This document shows, in pieces, positions 9,565-17,007 of a stretch of 64,000 nucleotides of DNA (position 1 is the stretch's first letter; the number at the start of each line of letters is the position of its first letter). The notes beneath the pieces were generated by a model that did not search any database, was not told the origin of the DNA, and worked only from the letters and a program-made list of their open reading frames with translations. The position numbers and the translations under genes are program-made. This stretch comes from Thalassolituus maritimus (GTDB taxonomy: Bacteria; Pseudomonadota; Gammaproteobacteria; Pseudomonadales; Oceanobacteraceae), in the NCBI GenBank assembly GCA_913019975.1, contig CAJWBH010000009.1, positions 103,838 to 167,837 on the forward strand. Reading direction: 5' to 3'.

Positions 9565-9861
9565 TTATTTCGGCGTTGACATATATTCGATCAAAGCCTT
9601 GTACTGATCAGCAGTACAATCCATGCAGAGACCTCGTGGAGGCATCGCATTCAGGCCGTTTGTCACGCTCTGTACAAGAGTGTCCATGCCTTTCTCAAGG
9701 CGCGGCGCCCATGCTTCAGCGTCGAACGCTTTAGGTGCACCAGCGACTGCCATAGTGTGGCAGGCTGCACAGGCCTGAGTGTATTTGGTTTCAACATCAA
9801 ACGCCTGCACGTTGGCGCTCAAAGTGGCGGTCAGGGCCGCGAGTAGTGTCAGTTTTTTCAT
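9565..9861 (-). CDS. Monoheme cytochrome c5 family protein
   Basis: A 98-residue periplasmic cytochrome. The start is the ATG at 9861 giving MKKLTLLAALTATLSA; the frame is open further upstream but that part does not look like protein, and the signal peptide begins here. The signal peptide ends NVQA. The heme site is CAACH, the Met ligand lies in NAMPPRG, and a second CxxC (CMDC) follows, the extra cysteine pair typical of cytochrome c5. Probably electron transfer to a terminal oxidase. It lies 40 bp upstream of cytochrome c4 on the same strand and is divergent from engB, so the 9862-10005 interval should hold promoters for both directions. Confidence 0.9.
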   Translation of the reverse strand: MKKLTLLAALTATLSANVQAFDVETKYTQACAACHTMAVAGAPKAFDAEAWAPRLEKGMDTLVQSVTNGLNAMPPRGLCMDCTADQYKALIEYMSTPK

Positions 9862-10005
9862 GGTCTGATCTCTCTCTTTAGTTATAGCCACAGGTTTCCG
9901 ACAAACACACCACTTCAGAATTATCCCTCTATGATAGAATAGGATCTGCGCTGAAGGGCGCTCATTATATACCATTATTTTCCGGACGGTCATTACCAAT
10001 ACCTT

Positions 10006-10635
10006 ATGTCAGCTCAGGAAACCTTGATTTACACCAACGCCGAGTTCGAAAAGAGCGCCGCTAAATTGAGCCAGTGCCCGACGGACATCATCCGTGAGGT
10101 GGCTTTTGCCGGGCGTTCTAACGCCGGTAAATCCAGTGCGCTCAATACATTAACGGCGAATAAGAAGCTGGCTCGCACCAGTAAAACTCCCGGTCGAACT
10201 CAACTGATCAACTTCTTCCGGCTTGGGGAAAGTAAGCTGGCACTGGTCGATTTGCCAGGCTATGGCTATGCAAAAGTACCGGTCGATAAGAAAAACGAGT
10301 GGCAGAAAGAGCTCGAAACCTACCTGAATCGCCGTCAGGCGCTGTGCGGGCTGGTTCTCCTGATGGACATCCGCCACCCTCTCAAAGACTTCGACAACGC
10401 TATGCTCGACTGGGCTGCAGAAGCCGGTATGCCTGTTCATATCTTGCTGACTAAGTCAGATAAGCTTAAGCGTGGGCCTGCGAAAACGACGTTGTTAAAA
10501 GTTAAAAAGGCCGTTGCTGATCTGGGCGACCTTGTTACGGTCCAGACCTTCTCAAGCCATAACCGTGAGGGGTTAGGTGATCTACAGAGCAAACTGACTC
10601 AGTGGCTGGATGCACCGTTTATTGCTCAGGAATGA
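10006..10635 (+). CDS. engB: Ribosome biogenesis GTP-binding protein EngB (YihA/YsxC)
   Basis: A 209-residue essential GTPase needed for large-subunit assembly. All G motifs are present in order: G1 [10 protein letters not shown]2 [12 protein letters not shown]3 [10 protein letters not shown]4 TKSDKL and G5 FSSHNREG. Length is typical. In Pseudomonas, engB lies directly beside polA with the cytochrome c / dsbA genes on the other side. Here about 6.9 kb separates engB from polA, so the block has been opened by an insertion. Confidence 0.96.
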   Translation: MSAQETLIYTNAEFEKSAAKLSQCPTDIIREVAFAGRSNAGKSSALNTLTANKKLARTSKTPGRTQLINFFRLGESKLALVDLPGYGYAKVPVDKKNEWQKELETYLNRRQALCGLVLLMDIRHPLKDFDNAMLDWAAEAGMPVHILLTKSDKLKRGPAKTTLLKVKKAVADLGDLVTVQTFSSHNREGLGDLQSKLTQWLDAPFIAQE

Positions 10636-10660
10636 GTAAATTTTTTAGTATTTCGTAAAT

Positions 10661-10686
10661 AAAGGAGGCTGTTGCCTCCTTTTTTA
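10661..10686. terminator. Intrinsic terminator, probably bidirectional
   Basis: A GGAGGC/GCCTCC stem with a 4-nt TGTT loop, A-rich on the left and six T on the right. It lies 25 bp after the engB stop and 12 bp before the end of the convergent hydrolase gene, so it can serve both. Confidence 0.85.
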
Positions 10687-10697
10687 CGGTTCAGTCG

Positions 10698-12557
10698 TCA
10701 GTCTTTAAAGATAAAGCGTTTGATGAAGTCCTGTTGATCAGGGCGATCCGAAGCGCGAGCAAAAATCAGGTGCGCAGAGGCATGGGATGCTTCTTCAGCG
10801 AATTCACCCTCCCAGATCAGAGGGACGGTTCCAACAACCGGCTTGTAGTGGCGGATACCATAGCCGTCCTCGTCAAAGTCACTCTCAACACGAACATCCG
10901 GCATATCGAACAACGGCTCGCCAACAATTGGCAGGTCAGCCAGGTTAGCGGCAGCAACACTGCTTGAGTTCGGTACGATCGTGTCGCCAGCACCGTTAGT
11001 CAGCATCAGAGGACGAGCCTCATTACCAAGCTGTGGATGACGGAACATATCGATGTAGTTGATCGAGTCACCGTGGTCGAGGGTTTGCTGAATTGCACCA
11101 CGCAGCATAATGGCCTCTGCACCGTTGGCTTCAGAAGGTACCAGACTCGAGAACATAGGAACCCATAGGATCGAGTTAGCCAGAATGCTGGTTACACCTA
11201 CACCCGTCACATGGTACACGCCACCTTTGATAGTAGGGCTGACTGCGCCGTAGGTTGAACCCAGTACGCCGCCGAGTGAAGTACCTTGCATCATGACCTG
11301 AGTGGAGTCTATGTCAGCAACACCGTCGGCTTTGTTACCGTACCAGCTGCGCCAGCTTTTCTTGCCAACTACATCAATGTCCGCCAGAGTGGTTTCCAGT
11401 GCACGATGAGCTGATGCGAAGTCGATCGCGTTCTGGTTAATCATACCCACCGGGATACCCAGCTTATCGGTGCTGACGTTCGCCAACACGTAGCCACCAT
11501 CCGCATCGCCACGCGCGCCGTGGTTTGGAAATCCAATTGAGAAGGTGGCAACGCCGATTTCAGCGTTCATGGTAGATACCACGCCATCACTTTCTTTGTT
11601 AGCGCCCAGACCATGCGCATAAAAAGCAACCGGAGCAGCACCATCGCGCGACGCTGCAGGCAGCGTCAGGCGGAATTCAACCCACTGTTCCATAGGCTCA
11701 GCGTCGTAATCCACGTTGCTCGTACCGTTTTTCATACGATAGTTGTAAACCAGAACTTCACCTTCAACGCGAGCGGCAACGTCACGGTTGGTGTAGTTGT
11801 AAGTCACGTCGAGGTTACGTACTGGGTGTTCGCGATCACGAACGTCAGCAACGGCGTTGAATACTGGCTCGATCACTTCGGCGCGATCGCGAACCAGAAA
11901 GCGGGTGGCGTTACGTACGCTCAACGGATTTACACCGTTGGCCGTCAGAGTGGAGATCAGATCCTGTGTATAGGCACGTTGATCTGCAGTGCCAGATAAA
12001 ATCTTCGATACCAGGCCTGCTTCTGGTGACTCCAGATCCAGATCTGTCGTGATCGCCACTACGATTTCGTGCCCGTATTCCCAGCGAGACTGAGGATAAA
12101 CCTCAACCACATGTGCGGTGCCATTCACTTTATCGGATTGTGAGTACTCACTGATGACGGCACGAACCGGAACCTGACTACCGGTAGTCAGATCGATGGC
12201 GACGACGGCAGCGCCACCATTCTCAGGCAGAGAGGCCGCATCTGGCGCACTGTTAAACTCGAAAACAGCGGCACTGGCAGCGGAAAAACCACTGGCGCCA
12301 TTAAAGATACCTTCCGGAGTAAATCCTTCATCCGCTGGCAACTGAGCCAGTATCTCTGGACGGATCATGGCGTTGGAGACCTGGATGGTCTTACCTGTTG
12401 GGCTCATTGCATCGTCTTCCATCCAGTAAGTCGAAGGGAATGGCAAAGCACAGGTATTCAGAGAGGTTGGGTTACACAGCTCGTCAGCGTAGCTGACCGA
12501 CGCCAGTGCAGTCATCGTGACCGCAAGAGCAGAGCGCATGGTATTGATAGGCTTCAT
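10698..12557 (-). CDS. Secreted alpha/beta-hydrolase (lipase/esterase-like)
   Basis: A 619-residue protein. The start is the ATG at 12557 (MKPINTMRSALAVTM), giving a signal peptide cleaved near VSYADE; a second Met six codons later is also possible. The first ~270 residues form a beta-rich N-terminal region of the kind seen on bacterial 'virulence factor' lipases. The hydrolase core then shows a strand leading to FYAHGLGANKESDG, an oxyanion-hole-like HGLG, and a nucleophile elbow G-T-S-L-G in MQGTSLGGVLG. Late Asp and His candidates lie in LMLTNGAGDTIVPN and in the region EEASHASAHL. Substrate unknown. It is divergent from a Tat-exported GMC oxidoreductase with a 540-bp control region between them; the two might act on the same lipid or steroid-like substrate, which is inference only. 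Confidence 0.75.
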   Translation of the reverse strand: MKPINTMRSALAVTMTALASVSYADELCNPTSLNTCALPFPSTYWMEDDAMSPTGKTIQVSNAMIRPEILAQLPADEGFTPEGIFNGASGFSAASAAVFEFNSAPDAASLPENGGAAVVAIDLTTGSQVPVRAVISEYSQSDKVNGTAHVVEVYPQSRWEYGHEIVVAITTDLDLESPEAGLVSKILSGTADQRAYTQDLISTLTANGVNPLSVRNATRFLVRDRAEVIEPVFNAVADVRDREHPVRNLDVTYNYTNRDVAARVEGEVLVYNYRMKNGTSNVDYDAEPMEQWVEFRLTLPAASRDGAAPVAFYAHGLGANKESDGVVSTMNAEIGVATFSIGFPNHGARGDADGGYVLANVSTDKLGIPVGMINQNAIDFASAHRALETTLADIDVVGKKSWRSWYGNKADGVADIDSTQVMMQGTSLGGVLGSTYGAVSPTIKGGVYHVTGVGVTSILANSILWVPMFSSLVPSEANGAEAIMLRGAIQQTLDHGDSINYIDMFRHPQLGNEARPLMLTNGAGDTIVPNSSSVAAANLADLPIVGEPLFDMPDVRVESDFDEDGYGIRHYKPVVGTVPLIWEGEFAEEASHASAHLIFARASDRPDQQDFIKRFIFKD

Positions 12558-12741
12558 TTCGTCACCATATTTATTTTTGTAGTGTGGTGTTACGTGGCAG
12601 ACCAGTCTCACTTATGCCAGGGCTCACGTATACGATTCTTCGGGCCAGACAGGTCGTAAGAACGGTCTTATATGGCCAAGTATCGGTTAAATTATTCATT
12701 TCAGGGTTGTTGAACACCTGATATAGCCAGAATGAAGCTAA

Positions 12742-12769
12742 AAGACAGACATAATGACAAATCTGTCTT
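12742..12769. promoter_or_regulatory. 8-bp inverted repeat, possible operator or hairpin
   Basis: Perfect arms AAGACAGA and TCTGTCTT are separated by 12 bp, in the region between the divergent hydrolase and GMC oxidoreductase genes. The centre-to-centre spacing of 20 bp is about two helical turns, which suits a dimeric regulator. It could instead be an RNA hairpin; there is no T-run after either arm. Confidence 0.4.
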
Positions 12770-12829
12770 AAAACGTGATGGATCGCACGGCAAAATTGAA
12801 AATAGGGTCTATAGTTAAAATATTCCTCC

Positions 12830-12951
12830 TGCGATTAAGTGTGATTGAGGTCACTTGAACGCGAAGGGTAGTTCTTTTTCCTTCGGTACTTCCCCCAATG
12901 ATCCGAAGTTGGCCCGACAGTTTCCCCCAATGGCTGCCGGGCCTTTTTTTA
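12830..12951 (+). ncRNA. Candidate small RNA (or leader) with two C-rich loops
   Basis: Two consecutive stem-loops show the same 11-nt sequence TTCCCCCAATG in their loops. Hairpin 1: arms CTTCGG (12881-12886) and CCGAAG (12903-12908), 16-nt loop. Hairpin 2: arms GGCCCGACAG (12911-12920) and CTGCCGGGCC (12934-12943), one A-C mismatch, 13-nt loop, followed by seven T, so it is a strong intrinsic terminator. A further short stem (AAGTG/CACTT) and a CGAAGG segment that could compete for the first hairpin lie upstream. A weak sigma-70-like promoter (TTGAAA at 12796, AT-rich -10 near 12816-12823) precedes it. C-rich loops are used by several sRNA families to pair with ribosome-binding sites. The 5' end is a guess. 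The alternative is an attenuator in the leader of the GMC oxidoreductase gene. Confidence 0.5.
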
Positions 12952-13099
12952 TCCCTTTTTCTCATGTTCCTCCAAATTCTTGGTCTATTCGAGCCGATGC
13001 TACACACCCGTATTGCGCGGGTAATCTGCGCGTAGCAGGCTAACTGTGGAAACTCTATTGCACCGTTCGTACACAGAAAAACTAAAAAGAAGAATAAAA

Positions 13100-14647
13100 A
13101 TGGCCAAGATGAATCGACGTAAGTTCATACAAAGCTCAGCCGCGGCGGGTGTCGCTGCTGCAGCCTCAACTGCTCCAACAGCCAATGCAGGCTGGTTTAC
13201 CAGAACAACTCGTTCGCAGACCAAAGCGCTGGTGATCGGCTCCGGATTTGGTGGCTCAGTTGCCACATTGCGCCTGGCCGAAGCGGGCATTCAGACCATG
13301 CTGCTCGAGCGTGGCAAACACTGGAAATACGAAGGTGAAGGGAGCTACCCAACGCTGGCAGAAACTGGCTCGACTCTGAAGATCAACGACACAGTACTCT
13401 GGACCAACCCAAGCTCACTGATACCGGGCTCCATGGGCATGGTGGAATACTTCGTCGATTCGTCAATCGCTGTGGGCTGTGGTGCCTGCTTAGGCGGCGG
13501 CTCTGTTGTATACGGTGGTGTATTGCTGCAGCCTAAACGAGAAGCCTTCGAAGATGCGCTGCCCATGTTGTCCTACACCGACATGGATCAGGTCTATTAT
13601 CCGCGCGTGCTCGATCGCATCAGTGGCGGTCCGATTCCGGACGATGTACTGAATCACCCGAATTACACATCCAAGCGTGAGTTTATCCAAAGCGCAGAAG
13701 ACGCTGGCCTTGAAGTTGTGCGTAGCCACGTCAGCTTTGACTGGGATGTCATCCGCGAAGAACTTAACGGCACCAAACCACGGTATGCCTCTGTCGGCGA
13801 ATACGTATTCGGCTGCAACAGCGGCGCGAAAAACACTCTCGACCGCAACTATCTGGTCGATGCCGAAGCGACAGGTAACGTCACCATTAGTCCGCAGCAT
13901 CTTGTGACCGATATTCACGCCAACAGTGGCGGTGGCTATCGCGTTACCTGCGACATGCTGGACGAAAAAGGCAAAATCACCGGTAAGCACGTAATTGAGT
14001 GTGACTATCTCTTCATGGGCGCAGGTTCGCTGCACACCACACGTCTGCTGCTGCGCGCAAAAGAACGTGGCGATATTCCGGGCCTGAACGATCAGGTCGG
14101 TGCGGAGTGGGGTACCAACGGTGATGAACTGATGGGCCGTAACGACATCAACACTTCGACTGCACCGATTCAGGGTGGGCCACCATCTATTGCGGCCTTC
14201 GATACCGAAAACCCATATAAGATCACTGGCTACATGCACTCGCCGACATCAGTTGCAAAGGAATTTACTCAGTTACAGATGGGCATGGTGGTGTCAGACG
14301 AAAGCTCCCGCGTGACCTATAACCGCTGGACTGACAAGATAAAACTCAACTGGGATCGTGACGCTAACGAGAACTCCCACAACGCCCTCGTGCACACCAT
14401 GGAAAAAATGGTGCAGAGCGGTGGCGGTAAGATCAACGAAGCAGGTTGGTTCGGCACCTGGCATCCGCTTGGTGGTGTTGCCATGGGCAGTGCCTGTGAC
14501 CTCAGTGGTAAAGTCTACGGGGTAGAAGGTTTGTTCGTGGTCGACGGCGCAGCGATTCCTGGCTCTAGCGGCTCGGCTAACCCGGCCTTGACCATTGCCG
14601 CCAACGCCGAGCGCATGATGGAAGAGATTATTCCGCAGATCAGCTGA
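13100..14647 (+). CDS. Tat-exported GMC-family FAD oxidoreductase (cholesterol oxidase-like)
   Basis: A 515-residue flavoprotein. The start is the ATG at 13100 (MAKMNRRKFIQ); the frame is open back to a GTG at 13046, but the twin-arginine motif NRRKFIQ should lie near the N-terminus. The signal ends near ANAGW. The FAD-binding Rossmann motif is VIGSGFGGSVATLRLAEAG. A second signature region is GCGACLGGGSVVYGG, and the C-terminal GMC_oxred_C motif contains GTWHPLGGVAMG with the catalytic His and a closing DGAAIPGSSGSANPALT segment. The overall pattern is closest to the cholesterol oxidase branch, which oxidises sterols or long-chain alcohols with O2 or another acceptor. Cofactor and export are well supported; the substrate is not. 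Confidence 0.88.
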   Translation: MAKMNRRKFIQSSAAAGVAAAASTAPTANAGWFTRTTRSQTKALVIGSGFGGSVATLRLAEAGIQTMLLERGKHWKYEGEGSYPTLAETGSTLKINDTVLWTNPSSLIPGSMGMVEYFVDSSIAVGCGACLGGGSVVYGGVLLQPKREAFEDALPMLSYTDMDQVYYPRVLDRISGGPIPDDVLNHPNYTSKREFIQSAEDAGLEVVRSHVSFDWDVIREELNGTKPRYASVGEYVFGCNSGAKNTLDRNYLVDAEATGNVTISPQHLVTDIHANSGGGYRVTCDMLDEKGKITGKHVIECDYLFMGAGSLHTTRLLLRAKERGDIPGLNDQVGAEWGTNGDELMGRNDINTSTAPIQGGPPSIAAFDTENPYKITGYMHSPTSVAKEFTQLQMGMVVSDESSRVTYNRWTDKIKLNWDRDANENSHNALVHTMEKMVQSGGGKINEAGWFGTWHPLGGVAMGSACDLSGKVYGVEGLFVVDGAAIPGSSGSANPALTIAANAERMMEEIIPQIS

Positions 14648-14654
14648 GTAATAT

Positions 14655-14695
14655 TGGGCGCTTCTCTTGAGGGGCGCCCAGTCCAGAAGCGCCCA
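14655..14695 (+). terminator. Hairpin region after the GMC oxidoreductase
   Basis: TGGGCGC (14655) can pair with GCGCCCA ending at 14680, or the longer TGGGCGCTTC with GAAGCGCCCA ending at 14695. No T-run follows, so this is a weak or Rho-assisted end at best. Confidence 0.4.
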
Positions 14696-14707
14696 GCTCA
14701 GCAGACC

Positions 14708-15010
14708 TCAGATTTCAGGCCTCAGATGTTTTTCGGGTACCATCCGTTTGTGCAACACCGCAAATATCGTGATCCCAGCTTCGGCGCTGAGGTAATAAAT
14801 CACATGGCTACGAAACGGAAAACTGTAGCTTGAAGCACTGACCTCCGGGCGGTGTTTGCCTATTCCGGGATTCTCTGCGAGCGTCTGTAAGCTGGTGCGC
14901 AACGCCATCAGATATTCGCGCGTATGAGGCACTCCCCAGCGCTCATCTGAGTAAACCTTGAGTTGGTGTAAGTCTGCCTGAGCAGCATTCGTGAGCGAGT
15001 AATGAGTCAT
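14708..15010 (-). CDS. Type II toxin, RelE/ParE superfamily
   Basis: A 100-residue ParE-like toxin. It shows the family layout: the N-terminal segment YSLTNAAQADLHQLKVYS, a helix, NPGIGKHRPEV, then the beta-strand pair with FRSHVIYYL and the closing AVLHKRMVPEKHL. ParE-type members inhibit DNA gyrase and RelE-type cut ribosome-bound mRNA; sequence alone does not separate them, though the KRM-PEKHL ending resembles ParE. It lies 30 bp downstream of a Phd/YefM-type antitoxin on the same strand. This pairing is less common than ParD/ParE but is known. It is the first of several toxin modules in 14.7-17.6 kb. Confidence 0.85.
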   Translation of the reverse strand: MTHYSLTNAAQADLHQLKVYSDERWGVPHTREYLMALRTSLQTLAENPGIGKHRPEVSASSYSFPFRSHVIYYLSAEAGITIFAVLHKRMVPEKHLRPEI

Positions 15011-15040
15011 AGCGTTTCAGTAGGGAGTAGGGAGCAGGGG

Positions 15041-15295
15041 TCAATCCTGTTGCGTTAACTCGCTCAGGAAGGCATCGCCATCGGTCGTCAGGCCAGACGC
15101 TACGTCTTTTTCTGCCTGTACCGCTCTCAATTGCAGTAGCTGCAGTTTCAGTTCTTCATTCGAGGCGTAATCTTCCGCCGAAAGCACCACTGCCGCTGGC
15201 TTGCCATTTTTGGTGATCTGCACCGGCTCCCGCTGACTCTGTAATAGTAACTCGCCGAAATGCGTTTTTGCCTGATTGGCAGTCATCTTGTTCAT
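15041..15295 (-). CDS. Type II antitoxin, Phd/YefM family
   Basis: An 84-residue antitoxin. The start is the ATG at 15295 (MNKMTANQAKTHFGELL); an upstream TTG at 15358 is in frame but adds residues that do not fit the family. The N-terminal Phd fold is clear: ANQAKTHFGELLLQSQREP, VQITKNGKPAAVVLSAEDY. The C-terminal ~35 residues form the acidic toxin-neutralising tail. It should bind its own promoter and the ParE-like toxin encoded 30 bp downstream. It is divergent from the second module, with 117 bp between the two antitoxin starts. Confidence 0.85.
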   Translation of the reverse strand: MNKMTANQAKTHFGELLLQSQREPVQITKNGKPAAVVLSAEDYASNEELKLQLLQLRAVQAEKDVASGLTTDGDAFLSELTQQD

Positions 15296-15370
15296 ATCGT
15301 TCAAACCATGCGAATCGTTTGATTTGGTTAGTTTGCAGCCAATTGACCCGTCGATCAAGTCACCGCTATT

Positions 15371-15392
15371 ATCCTACTAAGTAGTATAAAAG
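15371..15392. promoter_or_regulatory. Palindromic operator/promoter between divergent TA modules
   Basis: CTACTAAGTAG (15374-15384) is an imperfect palindrome that runs into TATAAA, a -10-like box. It sits 30 bp before the ParD start. Antitoxins of both modules repress their own promoters, so this is the likely site for ParD binding. Confidence 0.45.
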
Positions 15393-15412
15393 AGTATTGG
15401 AGTAACCTTTTT

Positions 15413-15679
15413 ATGGCCATGGTCAAAAAGAGCATTACCGTCACCGATCAGCAGGATGCCTGGCTCAAAGCCCAGATCAGTGCCGGGCATTACGGCAACG
15501 AAAGCGAAGTGCTGCGCGAGCTGATTCGTGAGCGTCAGCTCAGAGAACAGGAAGCCCAACGGGAAGTTGAGTGGATTCGGGCGCGCCTTGTTGAAGGTGA
15601 ACGCAGCGGCTTCACAGATCAGACACCGGCAGAGATACTGCAGGAAATCAAAAACGGATTAGGACGGGATGACCTATAA
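15413..15679 (+). CDS. parD: Type II antitoxin, ParD family
   Basis: An 88-residue antitoxin of the ParD/CopG class. The N-terminal ribbon-helix-helix is VKKSITVTDQQDAWLKAQI, followed by the ParD signature GHYGNESEVLRELIRERQ. The C-terminal region, rich in charged residues and ending EILQEIKNGLGRDDL, would wrap the toxin. The ATG at 15413 is followed by a second Met two codons later; the ribosome site TTGGAGTAACC supports the first. It overlaps the parE gene by 11 bp, the usual translational coupling. Confidence 0.9.
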   Translation: MAMVKKSITVTDQQDAWLKAQISAGHYGNESEVLRELIRERQLREQEAQREVEWIRARLVEGERSGFTDQTPAEILQEIKNGLGRDDL

Positions 15680-15965
15680 AATAAGTAAACAAGCGAAGAT
15701 GGATCTTGCGCGGATTTACTGGTTTGGCGTTCGGGAGTTTGGCGACGCTCAGGCCGAGAAGTATTACAACGCATTGATTGGAAGATTCGAGTCCATTGCA
15801 GAGAATCCATTAACCTACCCAATGGTTGATCATGTCCGGTTGGGCTATCGGCGCTGCGTATGTGGTGCGGATAGCATCTACTATCAGATCAATAATGGCT
15901 ACGTAGAGATCATGCGAGTGCTGGGTAGGCAGAACACGACGAGTGAGATACCGGCAGAACACTAA
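15669..15965 (+). CDS. parE: Type II toxin, ParE family
   Basis: A 98-residue ParE toxin. Family features: the opening YKISKQAKMDLARIYWFGVREFGDAQAEKYY, the central NPLTYPMVDHVRLGYRRCVCG, and the strand pair DSIYYQINNGYVEIMRVLGRQ. ParE poisons DNA gyrase and blocks replication. It overlaps parD by 11 bp. With the divergent module on the other side, two complete TA pairs lie back to back. Confidence 0.9.
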   Translation: MTYKISKQAKMDLARIYWFGVREFGDAQAEKYYNALIGRFESIAENPLTYPMVDHVRLGYRRCVCGADSIYYQINNGYVEIMRVLGRQNTTSEIPAEH

Positions 15966-16003
15966 AAAATAGCGCAAATGATTAACCGATCAGCGGATGG
16001 CCT

Positions 16004-16249
16004 ATGAAAACAATCCCGTTTACCGAAGCGAGAGACAATTTTAATAACGTACTTGATCAGGTTGTTAACGACGCAGAGCCCATCGTTATCAATGGCTCTG
16101 GTGAAGGCGTCGTGGTGGTGATGTCTCTCCATGATTACAGCAGCCTGATGGAAACGGTACATTTGCTGCGTTCAGCAAACAACTCCGCGCACTTAGGTCG
16201 TTCTATCGCGCAGTATAAAGGACGAATTGGCAGTCCGAAGGATCAATGA
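16004..16249 (+). CDS. yefM: Type II antitoxin, YefM family, apparently without a complete toxin
   Basis: An 81-residue YefM-type antitoxin: MKTIPFTEARDNFNNVLDQV, EPIVINGSGEGVVVVMSLHDYSS, and LMETVHLLRSANNSAHLGRSI, which is the YefM pattern for binding YoeB. A complete YoeB/Txe gene should follow or overlap, but there is none. Only a short stretch resembling the YoeB C-terminus is found (see next entry). It lies 38 bp after parE on the same strand and may be read from the parDE promoter. Confidence 0.82.
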   Translation: MKTIPFTEARDNFNNVLDQVVNDAEPIVINGSGEGVVVVMSLHDYSSLMETVHLLRSANNSAHLGRSIAQYKGRIGSPKDQ

Positions 16250-16349
16250 CACCATTTATTTGATAGATGCAGAGGGGGGTCATATGATTGCAGTGGTTTC
16301 GTGTTGGCATCGTCCAACATTAATGGATGAGCATCTAGGAAGAATTTAG
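16236..16349 (+). pseudogene. Remnant of a YoeB-like toxin C-terminus
   Basis: In the frame whose stop is the TAG at 16347-16349, the sequence overlapping and following the yefM stop reads RRINDTIYLIDAEGG, then MIAVVSCWHR. YoeB toxins end with RRI, a VY-containing strand, and a Cys-Arg-x-His-Tyr end, so the order of features matches. The final CRxHY is changed to CWHR, and 11 extra residues follow. The first ~50 residues of a toxin are missing, as if a deletion joined the end of yefM to the end of yoeB. The match is by eye and short. Confidence 0.4.
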
Positions 16350-16350
16350 G

Positions 16351-17007
16351 ATGGAACCGCAAAAAGACGTGCCGTACGCGCTTCAGACTTCGTTAGAGCG
16401 TGCCTTAAATGGTTACAAGGCTCGGTTAGCTCAGAATATCAAATTGAAAGAAGATCCTGATCGTTGGCGCCGTTTCGTGCAGCATGAGCGTGGTCGTATT
16501 CAAGCGGTTGCACAGGTGCAAGCAGGTCTTGCGCAATACCGCCAGGAATGTCAGGCGAAAGACGTTGATGAGCTCGAGGATGAAAAGCACTGTTCCCTGA
16601 AATTGGGAGATCATATGCGGGCGGAAGGCTTTGCGAGACCGAGCCCCTATTGGCATGCGCATGCTATTATTGCCGGCGGTGATACACGGTCTTGGCAATT
16701 ACGGGCACTACTTGCTGAACTCCAGATTGGCATTGATGATGCGCATAACGGTTGTTGGTTACCTTCCCGAACGAAATACGCAGGACAGCAGCCATACCCG
16801 AAAGCTGTGCCTCATAGCCGTATTCATCGCCATAATTATTACGCTTGGTTAAACATCCGATTTGCCGGTGTGTTCAGTGAGCAGGTTATGCGCTCACGCT
16901 TATTAGCAACACGTAGTGATCTTTTACATGCTAGCTTTCCAGAAGAAGTAATGCTCCCTAAAGGAAAATGGAACGAACCCTATGACAACCTATCGCTTGC
17001 TGAATAA
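16351..17007 (+). CDS. AHH-type (HNH/endonuclease VII superfamily) nuclease, stand-alone
   Basis: A 218-residue protein. Residues ~1-90 are helical and charged with no recognised domain. Residues ~100-170 carry an AHH nuclease pattern: H102-A-H104-A in YWHAHAIIAGGD, then IGIDDAHNGCWLP, then H155, H159 and H161 in PHSRIHRHNYYAWLN. The normal AHH triplet reads AHA here, so its last His is missing; H102 may or may not compensate. These nucleases are usually the C-terminal tips of polymorphic toxins (Rhs, T6SS, CDI), but no delivery domain or secretion gene is present. It overlaps the next gene, an Imm11-like immunity protein, by 26 bp. A toxin/immunity pair is the best reading. Confidence 0.65.
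   Translation: MEPQKDVPYALQTSLERALNGYKARLAQNIKLKEDPDRWRRFVQHERGRIQAVAQVQAGLAQYRQECQAKDVDELEDEKHCSLKLGDHMRAEGFARPSPYWHAHAIIAGGDTRSWQLRALLAELQIGIDDAHNGCWLPSRTKYAGQQPYPKAVPHSRIHRHNYYAWLNIRFAGVFSEQVMRSRLLATRSDLLHASFPEEVMLPKGKWNEPYDNLSLAE

Noticed and set aside
13046-13099. GTG start for the GMC oxidoreductase at 13046
   Set aside because: It would put 18 residues ahead of the Tat signal; the ATG at 13100 gives a normal twin-arginine N-terminus.
15296-15358. N-terminal extension of the Phd/YefM antitoxin to a TTG at 15358
   Set aside because: The extra residues do not match the family and the ATG at 15295 starts exactly at the conserved domain.
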